From Mucilaginibacter hurinus (lineage in GTDB: Bacteria; Bacteroidota; Bacteroidia; Sphingobacteriales; Sphingobacteriaceae): 64,000 bases of DNA. The stretch spans positions 91,492-155,491 of the forward strand of contig NZ_QGDC01000010.1 in NCBI RefSeq assembly GCF_003324525.1. Direction: 5' to 3'. A program made the translations under genes and the position numbers. The notes beneath the pieces were generated by a model. It was given only the letters and a program-made list of their open reading frames with translations. It was not told the origin of the DNA and ran no database searches. Below, piece after piece: positions 54,822 to 63,313 of this stretch. Each line of letters starts with the position of its first letter. Positions within the stretch are counted from its first letter, which is position 1.

Positions 54822-54856
54822 TAATCTTATTACTTAATACTAACTACTTGATACTA
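54822..54856 (-). repeat. Heptad tract D (metH leader)
   Basis: Five 7-base units on the minus strand, including TAGTATC, AAGTAGT and AAGATTA. Between the riboswitch aptamer and metH. AGTATCAAGT here can pair with ACTTGATACT of tract C in the mRNA. Confidence 0.7.
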
Positions 54857-54897
54857 AATACAGCTTATCTCGAAAAGTCGGGCATGGTGTTGACTTT

Positions 54898-55011
54898 CGC
54901 TTATCTTTCCTAACATGCCACCGGCTTTGTTAAGTAGAATGTAGCACCTTGTAAAGTTACAGGTTGCTAAGACTTCGCAGGGTCTAATCCCTCCGTCTTT
55001 CTCCATAAGCA
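54898..55011 (-). ncRNA. SAM-I (S-box) riboswitch of the metH operon
   Basis: On the minus strand the P1 helix GCTTAT / ATAAGC encloses the S-box core: CTTATGGAGAAAGACGGAGG, then GACCCTGCGAAGTCTTAGCAA, then AAGGTGCTACATTCT, then the P4 arm and GGAAAGATAAG. These are the conserved elements of the SAM-I aptamer. It lies about 150 bases before metH and should turn expression down when SAM is plentiful. A hairpin CGAAAGTC...GACTTTTCG (54871-54899) follows and a second copy of AGATAAGC lies beyond it, so the expression platform may use alternative pairing instead of a classic terminator. A -7-like CACCTTTG (55015-55022) with TTG 20 bases upstream lies just before the aptamer. Confidence 0.9.
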
Positions 55012-55200
55012 ACGCAAAGGTGCATAATAATATTTTGATGTGCAATAGGGCTTAATTATTTTAGACGTGATAACAGGAACATTGGATATGGACAATTACT
55101 TACAAGCCAAATTGCTGGATAATTATAACTTTATGCCATCGTCTGATTTTATTACATTTACACCCGCCACTTGCTGCGCACGCTAAACACTTTGTAAAAA

Positions 55201-56382
55201 ATGTGTCCAACTAAAACTACTATCGCACACATAAAACATAACAACGCAGACGGCAGCCCCGCGCACCCTGAGTTGCAACAGCCCAAAGATTCCGCCGTCT
55301 TCCCTTCCAGAGACAGACACATCGACGCTTTAAAAGGGTTTTTGATTGTACTCGTTGTTTTAGGGCACATTCCTTACGCCAGCTTTTTTTCTGATAAAAC
55401 CAGTTGGCAATATATATGGGTGGATAGCGCTATTTCCGGCCTGCACATGAACTTCTTCCGGATGCCGTTATTCCTGGCGGTTGGGGTTCTTTTTATCCCG
55501 GCGCTTTCAAAGCGATTTGTTAAAAAAATAGCCATTGCCTTACTCATACCATATGTTATATGGATATTGCAACCAACAATTATATACGATCCGGCACGCG
55601 ACCTTATAAACGCTATTGGCAGGTTTAAAGATCTTTTAAAGGGCAACTACCAGGCATTGGTGAGTATACTGTGGTTTTTACCTGCCTTGTTTTCATGTAA
55701 GGTAATATTTTCATTTGCCAAACTGGCCAATAACAAAATAGCCACCTGGTCAAAATCAAAAAAATACGCTTTGTATGGTGTTTTGGGAGCATTATGGTGT
55801 GTTTATTTCGCTCTTACACGTAAAATAGCCGTATTGCACTGTTTGGGTAAAATACCTTTTGGCATAGATATAGCCTTGTACCTGATACCAATGTTTATCG
55901 CTATTATAGCAGTATACAGGCACCGTGCGTATTTACTTAAACTGCACGTCATTATAATTTTACTTATAGCTGCCGGTGCAACGCAATTAATTGTTTATGT
56001 AGAACCAATAAAAACGCTTACCAGCTTTCATGAACGGATAGATCTGGCGCAGTACAGTGTACCATATAATTTTTTTGGCTATGTGGGCATGGTGGTTCTT
56101 TCAGGGGCCATACTTATGCTGGCCTACAAACTAAAAAGCGGTGCAGTTTTGAAGCTGTTATCATACGTAGGCACGTATAGCTTCCCGATTTACATCCTGC
56201 ACTTCAAAATTTTAAAAGACATTTTTTTAAGGTTTGATGGCGCCGCTTCATCCTTAAGTCCGTCGGTAGCAGTATTGGCCTTATTTGGCACTCAGTTAAC
56301 CGCTATAGTATTACCTATCATATTCTCTAAAATACTGATGTATTTATCAACTGATTTCCGGTATGCCGGTTTTGTAAAATAA
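55201..56382 (+). CDS. Acyltransferase family 3 membrane protein
   Basis: 393 residues with about ten membrane helices, of the acyltransferase 3 family (OafA/fucose 4-O-acetylase-like). RDRHIDALKGFLIVLVVLGHIPYASFF near residue 40 carries the conserved family opening, including the essential His. MNFFRMPLFLAVGVLFIPA and ILWFLPALFSCKVIF follow. It probably acetylates a surface sugar from a cytoplasmic acyl donor. The N-terminal 38 residues are polar and longer than usual. Divergent from the metH riboswitch. Confidence 0.85.
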   Translation: MCPTKTTIAHIKHNNADGSPAHPELQQPKDSAVFPSRDRHIDALKGFLIVLVVLGHIPYASFFSDKTSWQYIWVDSAISGLHMNFFRMPLFLAVGVLFIPALSKRFVKKIAIALLIPYVIWILQPTIIYDPARDLINAIGRFKDLLKGNYQALVSILWFLPALFSCKVIFSFAKLANNKIATWSKSKKYALYGVLGALWCVYFALTRKIAVLHCLGKIPFGIDIALYLIPMFIAIIAVYRHRAYLLKLHVIIILLIAAGATQLIVYVEPIKTLTSFHERIDLAQYSVPYNFFGYVGMVVLSGAILMLAYKLKSGAVLKLLSYVGTYSFPIYILHFKILKDIFLRFDGAASSLSPSVAVLALFGTQLTAIVLPIIFSKILMYLSTDFRYAGFVK

Positions 56383-56403
56383 CTGGCTGTGAACAAAAAT
56401 GGC

Positions 56404-56430
56404 CACCCCAATTAATGAAGCGGCCAGTTA
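56404..56430 (-). terminator. Terminator downstream of the BI-1 family gene
   Basis: Minus-strand stem TGGCCGC / GTGGCCA (one G-U pair) followed by a T5 run. Located between convergent genes. Confidence 0.55.
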
Positions 56431-56447
56431 TGTTGAAGTCTACTTAT

Positions 56448-57200
56448 TTATCTGCGGTTACCGCCAAACACACGCAACAGCATAATAAACAAGTTAATAA
56501 AATCGAGATATAATGTTAAAGCACCCATAATGGCAGCTTTTTTTGTTGAGGTCTCTCCGTATTCTAAACCAGCACCAATGCGCTTTAACTTTTGAACATC
56601 GTAAGCAGTTAAGCCTACAAACACGGCCACCCCTACATAGCTAATAATCATGTTTAAACCGCTGCTACCTAAAAACAAGTTTACCACCGATGCGATAATG
56701 ATACCTATTAAAAGCATAGTAAGCAGTGCACCAAACTTGGTAAGGTCGGTAGGTGTGGTGTAACCCGCTACAGCCATTACGCCGAATACAACCGATGTAG
56801 TGATAAAAGTGCCATAAACCATACCCGCAGTATAAAACCCTATTATGAAGCTTAAACTTACTCCCATTATAACGGCAAATGCCAGAAAAAAAGCAATAAG
56901 CAGCGGAAAAGAAAGCCTGCTAAACGCTAACGACATAGTAAATATAAAACCAAGCGGAGCGAACATTACAAACGTACTTAAACCTGTACGCTGCCCGGTG
57001 ATAGGGTCTACCAGGAAATTACGTAATGATTGATCTGTAGCGAATACCCAAGCGCATGCTGCTGAAATTGCTAAGGCTACAAACATCCAAAGAAATACGT
57101 TGGCTATAAATTTACGCGAAGCGTCTGCATCTTCAATTTGTACTACGTTTTCATCATAAACGTATTCAGTCATATTATTATCCATGTTGTTTTGATTCAT
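56448..57200 (-). CDS. Bax inhibitor-1/YccA family membrane protein
   Basis: 250 residues with seven hydrophobic helices from about residue 30 onward. The family shows in FIANVFLWMFVALAISAACAWVFA, GFYTAGMVYGTFITTSVVFGVMAVAGYTT and the C-terminal ALTLYLDFINLFIMLLRVFG, which is highly typical. Relatives act as pH-sensitive calcium leaks or interact with FtsH; the role in this group is not known. Monocistronic. Confidence 0.93.
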   Translation of the reverse strand: MNQNNMDNNMTEYVYDENVVQIEDADASRKFIANVFLWMFVALAISAACAWVFATDQSLRNFLVDPITGQRTGLSTFVMFAPLGFIFTMSLAFSRLSFPLLIAFFLAFAVIMGVSLSFIIGFYTAGMVYGTFITTSVVFGVMAVAGYTTPTDLTKFGALLTMLLIGIIIASVVNLFLGSSGLNMIISYVGVAVFVGLTAYDVQKLKRIGAGLEYGETSTKKAAIMGALTLYLDFINLFIMLLRVFGGNRR

Positions 57201-57290
57201 TTTTATACAAGATTATACATTCAGGCTGTATAAAGCAAGCAGCACTGTTGTATTATTCATATTACCAACGCAGCAATTTATGATATTTAA

Positions 57291-57857
57291 TCAGTTTAAT
57301 CTTTTAGTCAGCTGCTCCTCTACTTTCTTAAATACCTGTATGGGCTTTAAACCGCGCCATGATATCTCGTCAAGTTCTCCGCCGAAATTTATGTAGTAAT
57401 CAATATTGTTCCGCTTGAATTCTTCTATAACATGTTCTCTGAAATTTATCCCTGCTATCCAGCCATCCTCCACGTCCTGAAACCACTCTTCGTAATAACA
57501 ATCATCGGACGAATGAAAATTAAGCACGTTTTCGCCAATTAAAATAAACTTGTTCAAGCCAGCATCCATCATCAGTTCAAGCATCTCGCGCTTCATCAGC
57601 ATAATATCGTTGTTAATAGCATCATTCCATTCGCCAATAAGCTCAATAATAGCATAACCGCGTTCGTAATCGGCAAAAATCACCTTCAGGTAAAGCGTAT
57701 TTGAGCCAAAGGTATCCCACTGCGGATGCAGCAGGTAATTGTATATCTGTTTGTCAAATTCAAACTCACTGTATTGCGTGGCATAAAAAGGCGAATATTC
57801 GTCTTCGGACGCTACATAATCATCACGCCAGCGGTAGTATGGTTCTATTTCGTGCAT
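57291..57857 (-). CDS. Hypothetical protein, 188 residues
   Basis: Not a named family to me. It is a strongly acidic, aromatic-rich cytoplasmic protein (EPYYRWRDDYVASEDEYSPFYATQYSEFEFDKQIYNYLLHPQWDTFG) with an alpha/beta segment FILIGENVLNFHSSDDCYYEEWFQDVEDGWIAGINF. The ATG start is sound and the frame intact. It lies 86 bases after the end of murQ on the same strand and may be co-transcribed with it. Confidence 0.6.
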   Translation of the reverse strand: MHEIEPYYRWRDDYVASEDEYSPFYATQYSEFEFDKQIYNYLLHPQWDTFGSNTLYLKVIFADYERGYAIIELIGEWNDAINNDIMLMKREMLELMMDAGLNKFILIGENVLNFHSSDDCYYEEWFQDVEDGWIAGINFREHVIEEFKRNNIDYYINFGGELDEISWRGLKPIQVFKKVEEQLTKRLN

Positions 57858-57943
57858 TATTCCTCCGGCCTCCTTCGCAAGAGGCGAAATACCTATTTAT
57901 CTTATCTGGTCCATTGTTAGTATATTAACGGTGGCGCCAGCAA

Positions 57944-58756
57944 CTATTTTCTACTCATCGCAGCATCAACGGCCAGCCTTACGCTGCCATGCTTTTTCAG
58001 TAACTCCGCGGCTTCCAGCTCGCCCAGGCCGGTTTCATCCATTACCATGTGCGTACCACGGTCAATCAGCTTATGATTTGATAACTGCATATCAACCATT
58101 TTATTACCTTTTACATGCCCCAACTGTATCATTACGCTTGTGGTGAGCATATTTAATACCAGCTTTTGAGCGGTGCCGGCTTTCATTCGGGTAGATCCGG
58201 TTAAAAACTCAGGCCCCGTAACTACCTCAACGGGATATTGCGCCGCAGCAGCAACCGGGCTGCCGCTATTACATACTATGCATCCCGTAATCAAACCGTT
58301 CGCGTTAGCTGCCTCCAGCCCACCTATCACGTAAGGGGTACGCCCAGAAGCGGCTATACCTACTAAAACATCTTTGCCGGAAATATCATATTGCTCAAGA
58401 TCTTTCCAGGCCTGTTTATCATCGTCTTCGGCAAACTCAACCGCCTTGCGTATGGCACCATCGCCACCGGCAATAATGCCTACTACCATATCAAACGGCA
58501 CGCCGAATGTTGGCGGACACTCTGATGCATCAACAACACCTAAACGCCCGCTGGTACCTGCACCGATATAAAAAAGCCTGCCACCCGCCCTCATTTTACC
58601 GGCAATGGCAAGGGCAAGGGCCTCTACCTGGGGCAATGCCTTTTCAACAGCCCTAGGCACGGTTTGATCTTCCTTGTTAATGTTTTGCAATATCTCTTTT
58701 ACTGACATTTGCTCAAGGTGATTATAGTGCGAATTCTGCTCGGTGGTAGCTTCCAT
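57944..58756 (-). CDS. murQ: N-acetylmuramic acid 6-phosphate etherase
   Basis: 270 residues with a SIS sugar-phosphate domain. MurQ splits the lactyl ether of MurNAc-6-phosphate to GlcNAc-6-phosphate during peptidoglycan recycling. YIGAGTSGRLGVVDASECPPTFG near residue 62 is the family signature. GIAASGRTPYVIGGL near 133 and FLTGSTRMKAGTAQKLVLNM near 188 are further conserved blocks. It is somewhat shorter than the usual 300 residues but complete in motifs. Divergent from the S41 protease gene. Confidence 0.95.
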   Translation of the reverse strand: MEATTEQNSHYNHLEQMSVKEILQNINKEDQTVPRAVEKALPQVEALALAIAGKMRAGGRLFYIGAGTSGRLGVVDASECPPTFGVPFDMVVGIIAGGDGAIRKAVEFAEDDDKQAWKDLEQYDISGKDVLVGIAASGRTPYVIGGLEAANANGLITGCIVCNSGSPVAAAAQYPVEVVTGPEFLTGSTRMKAGTAQKLVLNMLTTSVMIQLGHVKGNKMVDMQLSNHKLIDRGTHMVMDETGLGELEAAELLKKHGSVRLAVDAAMSRK

Positions 58757-58840
58757 TATTTTACGTTTTGATGAGACAAAAATCGGTAAAAAACATCAAA
58801 TACTATAACCCGATAATTACCAGTTATACTGCGTATTACC

Positions 58841-58848
58841 TATCTTTG
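58841..58848 (+). promoter_or_regulatory. Candidate -7 element of the S41 protease gene
   Basis: TATCTTTG, 12 bases before ATG 58861. It would place the transcript start within the last few bases before that ATG and argues against the longer start at 58768. Confidence 0.5.
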
Positions 58849-58860
58849 CGCAAGCACTGC

Positions 58861-60459
58861 ATGAAAAAAACCGCTTCGATAATTTTCCGTTCAGCCCTAC
58901 TTGTTTTTTTAGGCGTGCTTTTGGGTGTTTTCATCAGCCGTGACGACCTTAGCGAACAATTGCCGGTTTTTTCATTTAAACGGGCCGATAAAATGTCAAA
59001 GGTGCTGCAACTGGTGCAGTATAATTATGTTGACTCGGTAGATGTGGACAGCATTGAAGGAGCTACTGTACATGAACTACTGCAAAAGCTGGACCCGCAC
59101 TCACTTTACCTGCCGCCACGACAAGCTACCGAGGTAAACGAGCGGCTGGAAGGCGGCTTTACAGGCCTGGGGATTGAATACCGTTTGCTGCGCGATACCT
59201 TTGTAATTACACAAATATACCCCGGCAGCCCGGCGGCAAAGGCCGGCTTAATGGGTGGTGCAAAAATTATTGCGGTTAATCATAAAAAGTTTTCGGGCAC
59301 GGGCTTAACCGAAGCGGGTATTGATAAGCTTTTAAAAGGAAGCAAAACCGCCCCGTTATATTTTTCGGCACTGCTGCCCGGCGACTACCAAACCAAAAAA
59401 ACATTTTCCCTGAAACCCGGCCCTGTTGCCTTAAGCAGCCTCGACGCGGCATACATTGCGGCTGACAATATCGGGTATATCAAGATAAGTAAGTTTGCTT
59501 CTACTACGGATGCTGATTTCAGAAAAGCTTTAGCCGACCTGAAAATTCAGGGCATGAAAAAACTGGTACTGGACCTGCGGGGCAATGGCGGAGGATATCT
59601 GAATACGGCCACGGCACTGGCAGACGAGTTTTTACCTTCGGGGAAACTGATAGTATACACCAAAGGGGTACATGAACCCCGCACAGATTACTTTGCTACC
59701 GATTCCGGCAGATTTGAAACCGGCAAACTGGCCGTACTTATTGACGAATATTCAGCTTCCGCCAGCGAGATACTGGCCGGTGCACTGCAAGACCTTGACC
59801 GTGCTACCATAGTTGGCAGGCGCTCATTTGGCAAAGGCCTGGTACAGCAGCAATTTCCGTTTGATGACGGATCTGCTGTGAATCTTACGGTTGCCCGGTA
59901 CTATACCCCATCAGGCCGTTCAATACAAAAATCATACAGTCATGGTATAGAAAGCTACCGCAATGAATTGGCGGAGCGGATGAGAAAGGGCGAGTTATTT
60001 TCAGCAGAAAGTAACCTTAACGACAGCCTGTTTACGAAACAATCGCCTTACCGTACGTCAACAGGTAAAAAAGTTTTTAGCGGCGGTGGTATAATGCCTG
60101 ACATTTTTATCCCGGCGGACACAACTACAAATAGTGTACTGGTAAATCAATTGCTTGAAAAGCAAATTTTTGATGAATATGTGATAGACAGGATGCAGCC
60201 ACTGCTGCAAACTTATGTACATGCCGATCAGTTTGTGAAGAACTTTGACGTTACCGATAAGACATTTGCAGATTTTTTACAATATGCCGGCCCCTTGCTA
60301 AAAGATGTTAAACTTCAGGATATAAAAAACTCAAAGCCGGAGATAGGCACGTTACTAAAAGCCCATGCCGCGCGTTTTAAATGGGGCAACACTTTCTACT
60401 ATCAAACTATTAATAGCAACGATATGGCCTTGATGAAGGCTATTACAGCTGTTAAATAA
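58861..60459 (+). CDS. S41 family carboxy-terminal processing protease
   Basis: 532 residues from ATG 58861; an in-frame ATG at 58768 would lie upstream of the promoter element. A membrane or signal segment (SIIFRSALLVFLGVLLGVFI) is followed by a PDZ domain at about 85-170 (GGFTGLGIEYRL, IYPGSPAAKAGLMGGAKIIAVN). The S41 catalytic domain has the Ser in DEYSASASEILAGAL near 300 and the Lys in GRRSFGKGLVQQQ near 325. A C-terminal helical extension follows. It cleaves envelope proteins, CtpA-like. Confidence 0.92.
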   Translation: MKKTASIIFRSALLVFLGVLLGVFISRDDLSEQLPVFSFKRADKMSKVLQLVQYNYVDSVDVDSIEGATVHELLQKLDPHSLYLPPRQATEVNERLEGGFTGLGIEYRLLRDTFVITQIYPGSPAAKAGLMGGAKIIAVNHKKFSGTGLTEAGIDKLLKGSKTAPLYFSALLPGDYQTKKTFSLKPGPVALSSLDAAYIAADNIGYIKISKFASTTDADFRKALADLKIQGMKKLVLDLRGNGGGYLNTATALADEFLPSGKLIVYTKGVHEPRTDYFATDSGRFETGKLAVLIDEYSASASEILAGALQDLDRATIVGRRSFGKGLVQQQFPFDDGSAVNLTVARYYTPSGRSIQKSYSHGIESYRNELAERMRKGELFSAESNLNDSLFTKQSPYRTSTGKKVFSGGGIMPDIFIPADTTTNSVLVNQLLEKQIFDEYVIDRMQPLLQTYVHADQFVKNFDVTDKTFADFLQYAGPLLKDVKLQDIKNSKPEIGTLLKAHAARFKWGNTFYYQTINSNDMALMKAITAVK

Positions 60460-60542
60460 TTAGCCCGCTTAATCCGTTTCCGAAGGATATTTCAAACAAA
60501 CCTTAAAGCTTGCCTTTTTGGTGAGGTTGGATGACGAGCTTT

Positions 60543-61844
60543 TTACTTTTGCCTGAACCAAACCTGTATTGGCGCACCCGAAAAATCAAAGTTCTCCCGC
60601 AGCTTGTTTTCAATAAAGCGATAGTATGGTTCTTTTACATATTGCGGTAAATTGCAAAAGAAAGCAAACATAGGCGACACACCATGTATCTGGGTAATGA
60701 ACTTTATTTTTACATACTTACCCTTAAGCGATGGCGGCGGGTAATTTTCAATTATAGGCAGCATTACGTCGTTTAGTTTTGAAGTTGGGATTTTACGTGC
60801 CCGGTTCTCATAAACCTTATTGGCAACATCAATTACCTTTAACACGCGCTGCTTTTCGGTTACTGATGTAAAAACAATTGGCACATCGGTAAAAGGCGCA
60901 ATTTTCTGGCGTATCTGATCTTCAAAAACCTTTACGGTTTTATTATTTTTTTCAATCAGGTCCCACTTGTTAACCACTATCATAAGGCCTTTCTTGTTCT
61001 TTTCGGCCAAGTGAAAAATATTGATATCCTGTGATTCGATACCCTCAACAGCATCTATCATTAGTATCACTACGTCAGCCTCTTCAAGCGCCTTAATGGT
61101 ACGCATTACCGAATAAAATTCGATATTCTCTTTTACCTTTGTTTTCTTACGCAGCCCGGCGGTATCAATCAGCATAAAATCATGCCCGTACTGGTTGTAG
61201 TGTATATGTATCGAATCGCGGGTTGTACCGGCAATAGGGGTTACAATATTTCTTTCCTTACCTATCAACGCGTTAATAATGGAGGATTTACCCACATTGG
61301 GCCGACCGACAATGGCATATTTAGGCAGGGCATTTTCTTCAACCGGCTCATCTTCAAAATGCTTCAGCATATCATCAAGTAACTCGCCCGTACCCGAACC
61401 CGTCATGGATGAAATGTTGTAAATTTCGCCCAGGCCTAAACTGTAAAATATAGCCGCGTCACTTTGCAGCATATTGTTATCCACCTTGTTTACAACTACA
61501 AATACAGGTTTTTTACTACGGCGTAGCAGTGCAGCTATCTCGTCGTCAAGGTCGGTAACGCCGGTGGTAACATCAACCATAAATAAAATTACGGTTGCTT
61601 CTTCAATAGCAATTACCACCTGCTCACGTATGGCAGCCTCAAACACATCTTCTGAGTGGGCTACATACCCTCCGGTATCTATTACAGTGAATGTACGGTC
61701 GGTCCACTCGGCCACGCCGTAGTGCCTGTCGCGCGTAACGCCGCTAAAGTCGTCAACAATGGCCTTGCGTGTTTCAGTTAAACGGTTATATAAAGTTGAT
61801 TTGCCTACGTTGGGCCTGCCCACTATAGCTACTATGTTACTCAT
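60543..61844 (-). CDS. der: Ribosome-assembly GTPase Der (EngA)
   Basis: 433 residues with two tandem GTPase domains, unique to Der, and a C-terminal KH-like domain. First domain: [10 protein letters not shown] at residue 8, DTGGY, NKVD. Second: [10 protein letters not shown] near 182, [19 protein letters not shown] and NKWDLIEK. It is needed for 50S subunit maturation. The era gene lies upstream on the same strand; the 140-base gap between them holds an inverted pair of heptad tracts. Confidence 0.96.
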   Translation of the reverse strand: MSNIVAIVGRPNVGKSTLYNRLTETRKAIVDDFSGVTRDRHYGVAEWTDRTFTVIDTGGYVAHSEDVFEAAIREQVVIAIEEATVILFMVDVTTGVTDLDDEIAALLRRSKKPVFVVVNKVDNNMLQSDAAIFYSLGLGEIYNISSMTGSGTGELLDDMLKHFEDEPVEENALPKYAIVGRPNVGKSSIINALIGKERNIVTPIAGTTRDSIHIHYNQYGHDFMLIDTAGLRKKTKVKENIEFYSVMRTIKALEEADVVILMIDAVEGIESQDINIFHLAEKNKKGLMIVVNKWDLIEKNNKTVKVFEDQIRQKIAPFTDVPIVFTSVTEKQRVLKVIDVANKVYENRARKIPTSKLNDVMLPIIENYPPPSLKGKYVKIKFITQIHGVSPMFAFFCNLPQYVKEPYYRFIENKLRENFDFSGAPIQVWFRQK

Positions 61845-61858
61845 TTTTGTATAAAATC

Positions 61859-61886
61859 AAGAGTTAAGATGCAAGAATCAAGATAA
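61859..61886 (+). repeat. Heptad tract E (between era and der)
   Basis: Four 7-base units: AAGAGTT, AAGATGC, AAGAATC and AAGATAA. Inverted relative to tract F. Confidence 0.7.
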
Positions 61887-61951
61887 GATTTTGTTCACAT
61901 CTTTTCCAGACCGTTAATTATTTTTAAAGTTCAAAAGACTGGAACCAGTTT

Positions 61952-61986
61952 GCATCTTAATTCTTGGTTCTTGTCTCTTGATTCTT
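61952..61986 (-). repeat. Heptad tract F (directly after era)
   Basis: Five 7-base units on the minus strand: AAGAATC, AAGAGAC, AAGAACC, AAGAATT and AAGATGC. The tract touches the era stop codon. Confidence 0.75.
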
Positions 61987-62862
61987 CTATTCGTACCCAA
62001 ATTGCTTCAGGTAATTTTTTTTGCTGCGCCAGTCGGGTATAACTTTTACAAACATTTCTAAAAACACTTTACGCTGAAAAAACTCTTCCATATCCAGCCT
62101 GGCATATTTACCAACAATTTTCAGCATGTCGCCGTTTTTGCCTATCAGTATATTTTTCTGCGAGTCGCGCTCTACTATAATTTCGGCGCTGATGCGGTGC
62201 AGTGTTTCACCCTCTTTAAATGCGGTTACTATAACCTCGGTGCTGTAAGGTATTTCCTTTTTGTATTGCTTAAATATTTGGGCACGTATCATTTCCGAAG
62301 CAAAAAACCGATCGTTACGATCAGTAAGGGCATCCTTTTCATAATACGCCGGATGCTCGGGCATACTCTCCACAATATAGTCTAAAAAACCCTTTGTATC
62401 GTGCATGTGCAACGCCGATATGGCAAATACCGCTTTTGGATTCAGCTTTTCCTGCCAGTAGGCTACCTTCTGTTTTACTGTTTCTTCGTCCGATTGATCT
62501 ATTTTATTTACCAATACCACCAGTGGCGCTAAAGAGCCCTGCAGTTTTTCAAGCACCTCGCCCTCGTCATATTTTTCGTTAATATCAGTCATTAACAATA
62601 TCAGGTCGGCATCTACTATGGAGCCTTCTACCTGGTGCATCATACTCTCGTGCAAAGCATAGTGCGGTTTGATTATGCCGGGAGTGTCTGAAAAAACTAC
62701 CTGGTAATCGTCGCTGTTTACAATACCCAGTATACGATGCCGCGTTGTTTGGGCCTTAGGCGTAATGATAGACATCTTCTCGCCTACCAGGTTATTCATA
62801 AGGGTTGACTTACCCGCATTGGGTTTACCTATTATACTTACAAAACCTGCCTTATGACCCAT
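61987..62862 (-). CDS. era: GTPase Era
   Basis: 291 residues, normal for Era, which binds 16S rRNA and helps 30S maturation. GTPase motifs are GKPNAGKSTLMNNL near residue 11, DTPGIIKPHYALHESM near 59 and NKIDQSDEE near 118. The C-terminal KH domain carries ILIGKNGDMLKIVGKYARLDMEEFFQRKVFLEMFVKV. A divergent promoter region shared with the initiator tRNA lies just upstream. Confidence 0.96.
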   Translation of the reverse strand: MGHKAGFVSIIGKPNAGKSTLMNNLVGEKMSIITPKAQTTRHRILGIVNSDDYQVVFSDTPGIIKPHYALHESMMHQVEGSIVDADLILLMTDINEKYDEGEVLEKLQGSLAPLVVLVNKIDQSDEETVKQKVAYWQEKLNPKAVFAISALHMHDTKGFLDYIVESMPEHPAYYEKDALTDRNDRFFASEMIRAQIFKQYKKEIPYSTEVIVTAFKEGETLHRISAEIIVERDSQKNILIGKNGDMLKIVGKYARLDMEEFFQRKVFLEMFVKVIPDWRSKKNYLKQFGYE

Positions 62863-62884
62863 AAAAAAAATAATTAAAATATTA

Positions 62885-62924
62885 TTTGGACTGCAAAGAA
62901 ACGAATTATATCTTTGCAGTCCAA
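62885..62924. promoter_or_regulatory. Symmetrical divergent promoters of era and tRNA-fMet
   Basis: Plus strand: TTTG (62885-62888), 20 bases, TATCTTTG (62909-62916), reading toward the tRNA. Minus strand: TTG (62922-62924), 20 bases, TTTCTTTG (62894-62901), reading toward era. Both -7 boxes are part of a perfect 12-base inverted repeat GGACTGCAAAGA at 62888-62899 and 62911-62922, with an 11-base spacer. Confidence 0.65.
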
Positions 62925-63007
62925 TTTAAAGGCAACACAAAATGCTTTTTACTAATTGGAACGCCTTTCCGGGGTTATGACGGAAAGAGACAATATATAA
63001 AACACAG

Positions 63008-63080
<73 letters not shown>

Positions 63081-63086
63081 CCGAAG

Positions 63087-63117
63087 AAAGCCTTTAGTGA
63101 AAACTGAAGGCTTTTTT
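63087..63117 (+). terminator. Terminator of tRNA-fMet
   Basis: 12-bp stem AAAGCCTTTAGT / ACTGAAGGCTTT (one T-G pair) closed by a GAAA tetraloop, followed by a T-run. Confidence 0.85.
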
Positions 63118-63191
63118 TATGGGCGGAGGTATAGATTTGTGCTTAAACGAAGGTTTAGTCGCTTATCATTTGTCGAAGTTGATCGTCGGAT

Positions 63192-63232
63192 GAGGTACAG
63201 CACGAGGTACACAAAAAGTCTTCGAGGTACAC
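63192..63232 (+). repeat. Three direct repeats GAGGTACA(C)
   Basis: Copies at 63192-63199, 63204-63212 and 63224-63232, with a related GTGGTACAC at the start of the integrase frame (63314-63322). They lie between the tRNA and the recombinase gene, where arm-type binding sites of a tyrosine recombinase are expected. Confidence 0.5.
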
Positions 63233-63313
63233 TACTTTAAATCTTGTAATTACCTGTTTATCAGTAATTAGTATCGGTTCTCTGATTTATCCATTTTTAA
63301 TCAGTACAACCAA

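Noticed and set aside
54854..55045. 63-codon minus-strand frame with a hydrophobic start
   Set aside because: It lies entirely across the SAM-I riboswitch aptamer and the heptad tract; the sequence constraint is explained by RNA structure, not protein.
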